A DNA stretch of 64,000 bases from Zanthoxylum bungeanum (Eukaryota; Streptophyta; Magnoliopsida; Sapindales; Rutaceae), in the NCBI GenBank assembly GCA_019454045.1, contig SKCR01041831.1, positions 62,001 through 126,000 of the forward strand, in the 5' to 3' direction. The stretch's first letter is position 1. Each line of letters starts with the position of its first letter. Below are positions 1 to 10,913 of this stretch, piece by piece. The notes below the pieces were generated by a model. It saw only the letters and a list, made by a program, of their open reading frames with translations, searched no databases and was not told the DNA's origin. The position numbers and the translations under genes were made by a program.

Positions 1-1070
1 TGTGTGTGCACATATTGATGTGATGACTAGTTATCAGGTAAGAAGTGAGTTTTCTTTAGTAACGGACAGTGTCTTAGGTGATAGTGGAATCTGTTACTTC
101 CCGATAACCTTCCTGGATTGGGGATGTTACACATGAATTCGGCCAACATGGCCAAAAAAAGCAAGAAATAATTTATTTTTTGTTTAATGTCTTCATAAAG
201 TCATAAACATGTTGACAAAAAGAATTCTTGTAACTTTCATTTTCATAAATATTAATTTAAAATCATTATTTCAAATCCATTTATTTCCAAAAAAAATAAT
301 TATTAAAAAATAATTACAAGAATTAAAATGATTATCTCATAATCATTTAAATCAAATAAAAACCTTATATTAAAATTAATATAAGTTCCATGTGTGACAT
401 TTATTATTAATCATATTAATAATAATAATATATGTGAGTAAATAATTGGACCATCGAATTATATTTAATTTGCTACAGTAAATCGAGCTAGCACGGGGAC
501 CAAATGGACCTATAGTTCCATGCTCCAATAATCCCAGAATATTAATTAAACTCTTTAATTAAATATTCTAAATTATTAACTTTAGATTATTCCACTAAAA
601 ACCTTAAACTACATTGTCGTTGCCGTAGATATAAAATAACCCAAACTGCGTCTGTTTCAATCGATATAGTCATTACATATAAATTGACCCTTCCCGAGTA
701 TCTCATAATTAAAGTCAGGTCAAAATATCCATTATACCCCTCTATTTATTTTTACCATAAATATCATTGATTCTCTAATGAACGATTTATTCATAACCAT
801 TATGAATGTTAATCTTTTTATCGCAATAGAAAGACTTGAGCGCTTTAATCGTTCAAGTACCTGATCAACCCTTATGGAAGGTACCCTTCTACTTATCGCA
901 AGAAGGAGTGAACTCCATATCTATGTAAAATATCCATAGCTACAAACTAAACTATGTCCCCAAAATACGTAGATATTGGTCAAGATTTCTACACCAACCT
1001 CACCGTTGTAAATCAAATGACATAGTCTATCATGCACGAGTTCGTAGTATACTTAGGATTCAGATCAATC
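1..1070. repeat. Unassigned AT-rich repeat-like DNA
   Basis: No coding frame of note. The stretch from about 420 to 1070 reads like the inside of a plant LTR, with AT-rich blocks and phrases such as a pair of short 'ccatagcta' and 'ccccaaaatacg' words that I associate with copia LTRs in antisense. I cannot place LTR ends, a PBS or a polypurine tract, so class and strand are left open. Confidence 0.3.
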
Positions 1071-1350
1071 TATATATGACCATCTACTTTGTCATTTTTA
1101 TCAAGAACTAGTTTTCCTCTAGCCTTAAGATACTCAAGATCATTTCTAGCATTAATGTCATCCTTTGTCTTACCCATTTGATGAAATATCATAAATATTG
1201 TTTTCAATGTGCATCACATCTAGAAGATGGGGAACTAAAAAAATGTATCCAATATTCCAAGTTGAAGAAAATTGATTTCCTTTTGTACAATTTTTGAACT
1301 ATATTGCTTTCACCATCATGCAATATTCGCAATGCAACAAAAAATGAAGC
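1071..1350 (-). pseudogene. CACTA (En/Spm) TNP2-type transposase fragment
   Basis: Read on the minus strand, 1350 down to about 1243 gives a frame containing ALRILHDGESNIVQK followed by SIFFNLEYW. After a frame change near 1245 comes LLDVMHIENNIYD, then after another change GKTKDDINARNDLEYLK. LDVMHIEKN followed by GKTKD-x-NAR-x-DL is the well-known block of plant CACTA TNP2-like transposases (Transposase_21 family). About 90 residues remain of a protein that is normally many hundreds long. At least two frameshifts break it, and no CACTA terminal repeats are visible nearby. It is a relic lying between two LTR-like blocks. Family assignment is from recognised motifs; the boundaries are approximate. 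Confidence 0.65.
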
Positions 1351-2252
1351 ATAACCTATTTTGAATTATTGGATTTGGTTTTGATTTTATTTATTTTATT
1401 AAAATTAAATATAAAGGAAAAATGTCATCAAATCCAATTCAGTATTCGTTCATATTCTATATTCAAACAAAAGCACAAAATTCTCTCTGCACAAGGATTG
1501 AGAAATTCGGCCAAGACATAAGGAAAAAAGAAGTTGTTTCATCTAGTTCAAGGCTTGATTGGTAAGTTTATAACCTTTCATATGTTTTGTTTCAATTAAA
1601 ATCAATGTGATTGATTATTGAAGCTTTTAAACACATATTGATGAATATTCATATAATGTAACGATTTTGGTTGTTTGTGCTTTAATTATTGAACTTGAAT
1701 AAGTGTTATTCTTCATTGTTGAAATGATACAATAGTTGTAAGAATGATGATGTATCTTGTTACTAGAATTTTACATGTTTAGGTTAAATATAAACTTTGA
1801 ATGCTACCATTCTGGAATCATTCAATGTTTTTCGAATTACCTATAACTATTAGTAAGTCACTTATATATGGAATTGTTTGATAATGATGGCCATAGGTTC
1901 ATGTATTACATGTATTGATGATAATGTGTATATGCATGTTAATACTCAAAGTTTTAGATGGTTTGATGATTAAATTTTAATCTTGTGCAATAGATGGTTG
2001 TATGTTGTTATGAGATCTTTTTTGTGGAGCGTAAATATGTATGGAAATTGCTTCCAATGCATTGTGGTTTGCATGAATTATAAATGGAAAATTGTTGCCC
2101 AAGTTTGGTCAACCGAAATTCAGGGGAAATTTTAGTTTGCATTCTAGATAAACCACGATTAACTATGATCATATGCCACTTCTGGCTGTGACAATGGATG
2201 TATTTATTAATATAAAAGATTATGTTTATTACAAGAGTACATATGTAAGTTT
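1351..2252. repeat. LTR-like flank of element E1, partly duplicated at 10911-11516
   Basis: Non-coding, AT-rich and T/G-biased. A pyrimidine-rich stretch near 1480-1560 followed by 'attggtaagt' resembles the R/U5 part of a gypsy LTR, but no LTR ends are visible. The part from about 1691 to 2252 is present again, almost unchanged, at 10911-11516 on the other side of the E1 internal region. The last five bases before E1 are AGTTT. Confidence 0.5.
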
Positions 2253-4397
2253 TGTATGAGTTAAATCAAGTCCCAAGATCAACAAATCAAGCATAAAAAA
2301 CGCATATGAACACATCAAAGGAGGTGCGGAATCATAACTCACATTGAACGGTTTTGATGAAATGAACACAAGTTGCGTTTTTGCTTCCTCCAAGCTCACG
2401 GCAACAGCTCTCCAAGGCAGTGGGCTGCTCGGTTTGGACTGGTTTGGTTCCTCCAAGAATCGGCCATGCATGGACTCCATTGAAGCTCAAAGCTTCAAGC
2501 TCAAAAATTAAATCCAAGCTCATGAAGACACTTCCCTATCACCTATGTATCACTCATGGTGTGCTAGCACTAAGTCTTCTTCAATTTGATTCTCAAAAAT
2601 TTCGGTGAAACCAGAAAATCAAGAAGAAAAACGGCAGTGAAGCCGTGAAGATGATGAGAAAAGAGAGGGAAAATGAGGAAACCGTATCCTTGCATGTAAG
2701 AGAGAGAAAGATTTAATATAATATATATTTATTTCCTTTTTACCAAGTAAATTAAATAAAAGATATATATTAACTTTTAATTCAAAAGTCAAAAATAAAA
2801 GCAATAAAGCTTTCCATCATTTCAACTTTTTACTTTAAATCACATCACATCACTTTAATAAAGTGACATGTTGTCAAGTCACATCACTCAAAGTGACAAT
2901 TGATTTGACGCATGATGTGACAAATGATTTGACGCTTGATGTGACTCGCGTGCCGCGCTCGAATTCGAAATGCGAATGCGCTCGCAATCACTCTCGGGCT
3001 CGGGTTCGCTAATTCCAAATTAACGAATTTTCCGTCGCGTCGTAATTAAGTGATTACGCCTAGCGAATTCACTATTCACATCGCTAACGAATTAATTCTA
3101 AATTAATTCGTTCGCCCGAATTAAAATCTAATTTTAATTCCGCGTCAAAATCCAATTTCGATTAATATATCGAATATATTAATTTTACCGATTAATTCCA
3201 AATTAATCGTTCTCTCTCTTTAACGATATTTTATCCGAGATAAAATATCTCCGTAATTAATCCCAGATTAATTTTCTCCCTCATCGAATTAATCCCAGAT
3301 TAATTCTATCTCTCTCTTCTAATTAATCCCAGATTAATCAAGTGCGAGTCATACGTCATCGGTGAATCTTCAGGAACCGACCCATGAGATCTCCGGATAT
3401 GTTGGCAGTAAATACGATCGTCGGACTGTCCGAACACGTAAGTACCTCGTACTACGTTTATATCGATTTACAAGAAAAGGTTGGCTTCTAGCAAAGCGCC
3501 ATGCCTACCCAATTCTCCAGAAATATTCTTACAGGAATATATAGATCTGTATCAAGCGTAGTATACCGTAGTATTGTGTATATTGGTCCAGTATCGGATA
3601 GTCACGTGCTAGGGCTGGGGCTGGATAAGTGTCTGCCCCGTCCGAAGCACATGTCGGATGTCTGGTAACATAGTCTCTATTATCGGATATTTATGACCTG
3701 GTCACAATATCCCGATGGTTGCGCAACACTTAAGAGCACTAGTACCGTATCCTGCGTGACATCATCTCCAATATAACTGAAGTGATACTTCCGTCTTGAC
3801 ATCACACCCAATACACTACGACTCTCTGATAAACCCAGAAATGGTGTACACAGAACCGGTTAAAGCCCTGTACCACCAAGACCAAAGTCTACCGATTATC
3901 GCAAGTATTAGCGATGCAAGTCTCAGGTTAAGACTATACACACCTACCTTGATTTCGGCCTCCCATAGACACATAGTTATAATACCAATGGGATTCCGAG
4001 GGGTCTATCCAGAGCGAAGCTGTTTCCCGTACCATCGGTGAAACACGACCTCCTATCGCACTTGCATAAGTATCCAATACTTATATATATGAGAACTATG
4101 TCGTTGTGCCCTCACAACATGCACAAGTGCAATACTAGCCTATTCCGCATTATCGATGTCCTGTCTCGATATATCACTCCGGCTAGGGATATTTAATGAT
4201 TAATCCTTCGGGGATTGATACTGTCTCATATCATCTCAATCCAGGAACTAATCATATGGACCTCTCTTCATTTTATATACATTTATGGTGATTTAATCAC
4301 AAATGATGAGAGTGCAATTTCCTTGTCACATAGTTAATTTGTACAACAACACCGTGATCTGTACAAATAGTGACGCTATGGGTCATATTATCCAACA
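2253..4397 (-). repeat. E1 3' LTR (2145 bp)
   Basis: Starts TGTTGGATAATATGACC and ends in TACA on the minus strand, that is, with TG...CA ends. It is bounded by the polypurine tract at 4398. It contains the hairpin array (3087-3338) and an 81-codon frame antisense to the element (3796-4041) that recurs in related LTRs. I could not single out a convincing TATA box. Confidence 0.88.
3087..3338. repeat. Array of eight short inverted repeats with 3-nt CNA loops
   Basis: Perfect stem pairs with a 3-nt centre lie at 3087-3111 (11-bp arms, loop CTA), 3118-3140 (10, CTA), 3161-3183 (10, CGA), 3189-3209 (9, CCA), 3225-3249 (11, CGA), 3255-3273 (8, CCA), 3286-3306 (9, CCA) and 3322-3338 (7, CCA). Several are joined by TCTCTC spacers. 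The same array is recognisable, with some point changes, at 12359-12611, 25251-25502, 32736-32987, 41078-41410, 45619-45837, 51276-51495, 59043-59270 and 63364-63580, and in part at 35910-36250. Confidence 0.9.
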
Positions 4398-4408
4398 ATC
4401 TCCCACTT
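4398..4408 (-). other. E1 polypurine tract
   Basis: AAGTGGGAGAT on the minus strand, directly abutting the 3' LTR start TGTTGG. The same 11-mer abuts the 3' LTRs of E2, E3 and E4. It marks the plus-strand primer site and fixes the element's orientation. Confidence 0.85.
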
Positions 4409-7300
4409 GGCACATAGCCAGTCACTCGAGTGTCTAACACCCGAACTATGTACAATTCGCTCAAATTGCTGAGGAAAGGTTTCGTCAGCGGATTTGCTTA
4501 ATTATCGTCTGACGCGATTTACACGATCATCACATCGCCACGATGTATGATCCGAACGAATCAGATGATATAGAAGTATATATCTCTGGATCGTCGATGA
4601 GACCTTTAATTCTTTAGCCTGTGCTGACGCCTAGCTCAGCTACTAACAGAACTATATCTAATCTAATTAGATTTATATCGATCCAAATGGCTTCTATTGC
4701 TGCCTCAGCTGCAGCAATAATCCGCATTTGTTGTTAATTCGGCAACAGTTATCTTGCTCGGAAGATTTCCAGCTCACTGTCCCAGTGTTCAAACTTTATA
4801 GTACCGCAGTATTTACCGGTTTGGAAATTTGCAGCAGTGATCCCAGTCACTTCAAGTTCTCCATCTCCATAGTTTAAGACAACATCTTTAGTTCTCTCAG
4901 ATACTAACAGATGTTCTTAATCTTCAATCCAGTGACTATCACTTGGATTGACCCGATTGTGACTCCATATGCTCAAAGCGTATGAGACACCAATACAAGT
5001 ACATTTTAAATGTACAATTTCTCAGAGAGTGTTACCAACTCCAAATCTAGCCCAGTAGATCTTTATTCCTTGAATAAAGGTTGTTACTCCCCAGAATTCT
5101 ACGGAGAATTTCTTATGAAAGCCAAGCTTTCACCGATTGTTTTATGGGAATTTCATTGTCAAGAAGTGACATATTATCATTATTTTACATGACATTCATG
5201 TCAGTGCACTCCCACTAACCTCCTTATATACACAAGAATTATTTCGTTTTGAGTCAAATCATAAACCATTATGATTATTTCAAAACGTCAGTTCCAAGAA
5301 CCTTATGCTTGCTTCAATCCAAACATGGATCGAATAACCCGCAAACCTTGTTTGTCGGTTATACAAAATCGTCAGGATGTTGTAAACATCCTCCAAAAGG
5401 TTTCCTTTTCAGGAAAGCGATTTTGATTTGTAACTGACACATTTCAAAAATGAAATATGCAGTTATCAACAAGCATCTTCAAAATGGATTTACCATGGCA
5501 ACAGGTAAAAGGTTGAACCGTTATTAACACAATGTTGATAACGATACCTTTCCGTCAAAAGCCTAGCTTTGTACGTTGGTATGTTGCCATCCATGTATGT
5601 CTTCCTTGAAGACGTTTAATGTACCATAGGCACAATGCCTTGTGGTACAACAACTAGTATCCAAAATAGTTGTTAACATGGAATCCATTTGGACTCATGG
5701 CACTTTGCCATAATGGGGAGTCGATACCTCGTATCACTTCCTCAAAACGTAGTCGGTGGATGTACCTTCATAAGATTGACATCTTTATGAGGTTAGATCA
5801 GAAACCCATACCCTAGGTCGTTTTCTGACTCTATCCGATCTACTCGTTCTTGTGTATTCGAAGATTAATGGTACAGATTCATCATAGATGAACTATTTGT
5901 GTTCCATTAAGGACTTCGTGCCTTGAACAGTATTACTCCGATTTTCATCGAGTATCACTATCCTCCTCCCACTGACCACTGCATATCGGTATTCCTCTTA
6001 GGAAAAACCGCATGGTGAGCAACAATCACATTGTTCTCATGTGAGATTTATAAGTACTATACTTATGGTTTCCCTTAGGATAACCTATATTGGCACTTAT
6101 CCAATTTGGGTCCTTAGTTTGGTATCATCCAAACGTTATGCCTGGCATACCCAAATTATCAGGAATGAGAACCTTGTTTCTTCCTTGTTCATATCCTATA
6201 TGACATCTGTCAAACAGATTTATATGGAACCTTATTCTAAATAAGTTTTGCACTGTTAGTACATATCCTATTGAAGGAAACAGTAGCTCAGAGCGACTCG
6301 TGATTAGCCTTATCATGTCTAACATGATTCGGTTAATTCGTTCGGACACACACCGTCACTTTGACGTGTTTCGGGAGGAGTCCTCATTTGAAAGAATACT
6401 ATACTCTTTCAAGTATATACGAAACTTACTGCTTAAGTATTTTCCATTACGGTCTTACCGTGGCGGAATAATACTATAGCCGATCTGTTTATTTACTTCG
6501 TGTCGAAACTTTAAAGTTTCTGATTTGTGTTCTTCAAAAGAAACACATAACCATAACGTGATGCCACATCCGTTAAGGTCACGAAATATTCATGTTCACA
6601 TCTAGCCTAGTTAGATATGGGCCCACTAACTTCACCATGAATAGGGCTAACAGATCGGTGGCACTTACACTATTACCAAGCAAATAGTATTTTAGGTACT
6701 TTACCTAATAAACTAGATTCACAGACCTTATTTGAATAGTCAAATCAGTCCTAGTACCCACTCTTCAAAAGTGTGGATATACGAGTCTAATTAAATTGTG
6801 TCCTAGACAACAATGCCACAAATAAGTCTCTATTGATCAAATCAATTTGAGCTATTTATTTGTCATTTTATATGTTTGAGATTTTAATTATATTCAAAAT
6901 ATAAATTCTGTTATTCACATCTAATGTATTTATCTCAGTATCATCTTTATATAATAAACCACTGAGTGTTCTAGAATATAAAGGTTTATCCACAATGGAT
7001 TAAACACTGATATATAGATAATGTCTCTAGTCAAACTAGTTACATTATAACAGTTCCTAATTAAGTATACACCCGAAGGGTAGTTCCTAAACTTGGGTAT
7101 CTACGGTCGAAACAGCGACTTTCGTCCCGTTTCCGATTCGCAGAGCAATCTCAGCTTGAATTCAGTATCCTGCTCAAAGCAGATTCTGAACATCAATACA
7201 TATATATTATGTACCACACTAAGTATTTAAAATCTAATTTCAATACTAGCTGTGAACATAACTAAGACAAATATTTTAAAGTAGAGTCTTGCCCTTTCTT
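4409..7300 (-). pseudogene. E1 decayed copia pol (protease, integrase, RT, RNase H)
   Basis: On the minus strand, from 7300 downward, the order is protease, GAG-pre-integrase, integrase, RT, RNase H, which is the copia order. An open stretch at 6349-6125 begins SERINRIMLDMIRLITSRSE, the end of the integrase core including its conserved glutamate. RT is marked by MFGLKQA near 5320. The YxDD box (5173-5184) reads NNDN with a stop two residues upstream, so a catalytic aspartate is missing. RNase H is marked by SWKSS near 4765. The gag zinc knuckle is missing: the sequence just upstream of the protease lacks the CCHC block seen in E3. Many stops and frameshifts; not functional. Confidence 0.8.
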
Positions 7301-7744
7301 TAATTCCTTCGTGTCTGCCATATCCAAATGGTAGTCATTTTGGGATATGTCAATTATCTTTTCAATATTTCAGAAACCTTAGGCCAAGCCTTGGGTTTTT
7401 TAGAATATTGAAAGGATGTGCACCTCGTGCTACTTGCCCAATTGCAAACTTTGACTTTATATAATAGTCAATTAATTCTCCAAGAATTATAAATTGCAAT
7501 TTTAATACTTCTTAAATCTAAAATTAGATTTATGACAAGTATATTAAATTAAGCATTAAAGTCATCATCACATAAATCTTCCAAAGATTTTATGCTCTAC
7601 TTATCTTGCTTAATTTTGGGCTTAAGGTATAATGAGTTATTTTATCAAATAAAGTAACCTATTATTTATTCCCAATTTGAAAATTAAATCATTTAAAATA
7701 TTTTAATCCTAGATTATATTTTAAATATCCAACTTTTCAATTTT

Positions 7745-8010
7745 ATCTTGATTACAATAGTCCAACTATTTAATCAACGATTAGTGGTACTTTATATATT
7801 ATATGATTATAATAGTCCAACTATATAATCAAATATAATCCAAATTAATTAACCTCAATTACATTGATTACTATAATCCAATTATAAAATCAACTGTAAA
7901 GTGAAATTAATTAATTCAAATATATTGATTAATATAATCCAATTATATATAATCAAGTATAATACAGTCCAACTGTTTATTAAAACAACAATTTAAATAT
8001 TAGTCTAACT
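7745..8010. repeat. Cluster of CCA/CTA-loop hairpins inside E1
   Basis: Non-coding DNA where the N-terminal part of gag would be expected. Repeated short palindromes include ATAGT-CCA-ACTAT (twice), TATAAT-CCA-ATTATA (and a longer relative), ACAGT-CCA-ACTGT and TTAGT-CTA-ACTAA, each joined by TAATCAA-like spacers. Counterparts lie at about 29160-29430 in E2, 48600-48850 in E3 and 54400-54560 in E4. Confidence 0.8.
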
Positions 8011-8159
8011 AACATTTAATCTAATGACGAAATAATTTAAATTGAGCGCGTATGGCGAGTAATTGAACGAATATTGCAAATTCAATTCTTGCCTCCCACT
8101 ATTTTTCGTCGAGCCTCTAACCCTCTGTCGAGTACTCGGGAAACCGTGTTTCCTAGTGG

Positions 8160-8620
8160 GCTAGGATCCCGTTAAATATCACACAATCTTGACTTTGGCC
8201 AACAAATTGTATGATAATTAACTAGGTAGATCTCGAAGATCAATTGGATCTCATCCAACTCCTAGATCCAGTAGGTGGACATCCAAGTCCCAAACATATA
8301 TCTTATATATGCCTATACATCGAATGTATACCCTAACCTTTTTCCTCTGAATCAACTAGGCCTTGGCTTTGGCACAACAAACCTAGTGATCCCAGTCAAG
8401 CGCGGACCCATTGACATGGAAGCTTCGTAATCAATGTCAATGGACAAGAAGTGGTCTTGACTTTGGCCAACAAACCACAACTTGGACACGACACCGATAT
8501 GGAACAAAGCCTCGTGATTAAAACACATCTTTGATGGACAAGGGCTTGACTTTGGCCAACAACCCCTGCCAATCTCGGATCTTGAGTAAGAATCACTCAA
8601 TGGAAGGAAAAACGCATGAT
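8160..8620 (-). repeat. Non-coding block with spaced CTTGACTTTGGCCAA repeats
   Basis: CTTGACTTTGGCCAA occurs near 8187, 8456 and 8542, with a looser relative (CTTGGCTTTGGCACAA) near 8362. The block is conserved in all copies that keep this region (about 29580-30010 in E2, 48060-48450 in E3, 53840-54240 in E4). The open frames over it differ between copies and look like chance frames. Confidence 0.7.
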
Positions 8621-10097
8621 ATTTAACGAGGGTTTTTCGCGTGCAAATTGGCTACCAATTTAATTATCTTTGTTAAGTTCTCATCATCATACACCCTTAA
8701 GCATGCATTCTAAACACACATAATAAAGCGAGTATGAAATAAAATAATAATGATATGCGGATGGATATTTTACATTGATCCTAGATCAAATCTCTCTCTT
8801 TCTCTCTCCCGCTAGCACTTGTATTACTTCTACCCGTTACACTACACTTCTAAAGAAACCTCTTTTACATGGAGGGGAATAGGTGAGAAGAGAATACAAA
8901 GAAATAGGAGATAAGGCTGGACACGCAGGTCCAATTTAATAAATCAAATTTATTACAATTTCCAAAATCGCCCAACCCGACTAATATCCATCCGATATAC
9001 ATTATTCAAACATCACAACCATGTATTCATACAAGCATGTTATCAATCAATCAATCAAATTAATTAATCTTGATTATTAGCGATCATCCAATGTTCAAAC
9101 AAAGATTTGATTTTGTTCGAGTCAAACTCGTATTGCGAACACTTACTCAAAGTACGATTTCTCAAATAAAATTAAATTACATGATTAAATCCAATTTAAT
9201 ACGTATTTAATTCTAATTCATTATTTAATTCCAAATTAAATATTACACCTTTATTAACGAACCTTTACGACTTAAATTCCAAATTTAATCGCAACGGGTC
9301 TCAAAGCCCGATTAACATCTAATGTTTTATTTAATTAAAGTCCAATGGGCTTTTAATTAATTTCTATTAGGCGTGGACTTTTGGTCAACTCGGGTCAAAC
9401 CGAACAACCCAAATCCAATCCGGGAGTTACCCCATAAGCCTTTAAATTAATTTTGGCCCATTAGGCCCAATTAAATAATTAAGGTCCATTAAGTCATAAT
9501 TGGACCTTTTGGATTCGGTTTTGGGCCTAATTGGATCCAACCAATTTTGCCTAAACCCAACTTTGTTACAACAAAGCCCAAAAGCCCAATTACAACCTAA
9601 CAAGCCCAATTTCCAAAATCAAGCCAAATTAATTAACTTATAAAATTCCAAATTTCACAATTAATTAACCTAAGTGTAATACACAATCAATTACCCAATT
9701 AACATTTCTAAAACATCAATTAGCCTAATTAATCATGCACTTTAACATTAAATAGTGTCCAACACAATTTATTAAAATCAAACCCAATTTACATGCTTTC
9801 AAGTCTCGGCAATTAGGGGTTTTTCAATTCGATTCGGTTTCAATCCAATTGAGTCCACAATCATAATTTACCAAATCAATTCAACTCATCCAATGAATCA
9901 AACAAAAAATCACAATGAATTTCATGTCCAATTGAATTCGGTCAACCCACTTTATAAAGGGAAAATTGTTCCAAATCAAAATTCAATTCAATTGAACTTC
10001 AAAACAACATTACCCAATTGTTTTAAGTCATCCAATGATCAAAAAACAAATTAATTCCAAGACATTAGGGTTCTCCAATTTCGGTCATGCCTCCAAT
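8621..10097 (-). other. E1 long non-coding leader with TGGGCY motifs
   Basis: About 1.5 kb without coding sequence. Between 9340 and 9620 there are seven TGGGCC/TGGGCT motifs (counting both strands), the core of plant 'site II' elements bound by TCP factors. Short AT inverted repeats with CCA or CTA centres are also frequent at 9180-9300. Whether the motifs are used is unknown. Confidence 0.6.
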
Positions 10098-10500
10098 TTG
10101 GGGAAAATTGATCCAATCCAATTTTCTTGAAATTGATCACACACAATCTCAATTAAACATGTTTTAAGCATACTTAAACATCCAATTTAATTAAAACATG
10201 CTCAAACACATTTTACCCAATTTCAAGTTACATGTTCAACCTAAAGAATTGGGGAAAATTGATCCAATCCAATTTTCTTGAAATTGATCATGCACAACTT
10301 CAATAATCAACATACAAGCATACTTAATCAACCAATTCAACCAAATCATGCTTCAATTGATTTTACCCAATTTGTCATGCCCAAAATTTAGGGAAAATTG
10401 AATCCAATCCAATTTCATGAAATTGATCATGCACAATCTTAATTAAACATCATCCAAGCATGCTTAAACAATCAATTTAACCAAAACAAGTCAAAATCGA
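10098..10500 (-). repeat. Three imperfect ~140-150-bp tandem units next to the E1 PBS
   Basis: Units begin with GGGAAAATTGA at about 10101, 10252 and 10391, each followed by TCCAATCCAATTT and later by an AAGCATACTTAA-like word. Spacing is about 151 and 139 bp. The same arrangement sits beside the E2 PBS. Confidence 0.75.
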
Positions 10501-10543
10501 TTTTGCCCAAAATAAACCCTAACTTTTTTCATGCTTGATAATA

Positions 10544-10555
10544 GCTCTGATACCA
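10544..10555 (-). other. E1 primer-binding site (initiator Met tRNA)
   Basis: TGGTATCAGAGC on the minus strand, one base inside the LTR end (LTR ...TACA, then A, then TGG). This is the usual site complementary to the 3' end of initiator Met tRNA in plant copia elements. Confidence 0.9.
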
Positions 10556-10556
10556 T

Positions 10557-10913
10557 TGTAGGAGTTAAATCAAGTCCCAAGATCAACAAATCAAGCATAA
10601 AAAACGCATATGAACACATCAAAGGAGGTGCAGAATCATAACTCACATTGAACGGTTTTGATGAAATGAACACAAGTTGCGTTTTTGCTTCCTCCAAGCT
10701 CACGGCAACAGCTCTCCAAGGCAGTGGGCTGCTCGGTTTGGACTGGTTTGGTTCCTCCAAGAATCGGCCATGCATGGACTCCATTGAAGCTCAAAGCTTC
10801 AAGCTCAAAAATTAAATCCAAGCTCATGAAGACACTTCCCTATCACCTATGTATCACTCATGGTGTGCTAGGACTAAGTCTTCTTCAATTTGCTTCTCTG
10901 AAATTTCGGTGAA
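10557..10913 (-). repeat. E1 5' LTR stub (357 bp)
   Basis: Matches the PBS-proximal 357 bp of the full LTR, then breaks off at GGTGAA and runs straight into flank-type sequence. The breakpoint shares the trinucleotide GAA with the flank. Confidence 0.85.

Noticed and set aside
2229..2608. Overlapping 63-83-codon frames on both strands, repeated at 10491-10912 and 11493-11872
   Set aside because: They repeat because the LTR end repeats. Frames on both strands over the same bases and no domain match argue for chance.
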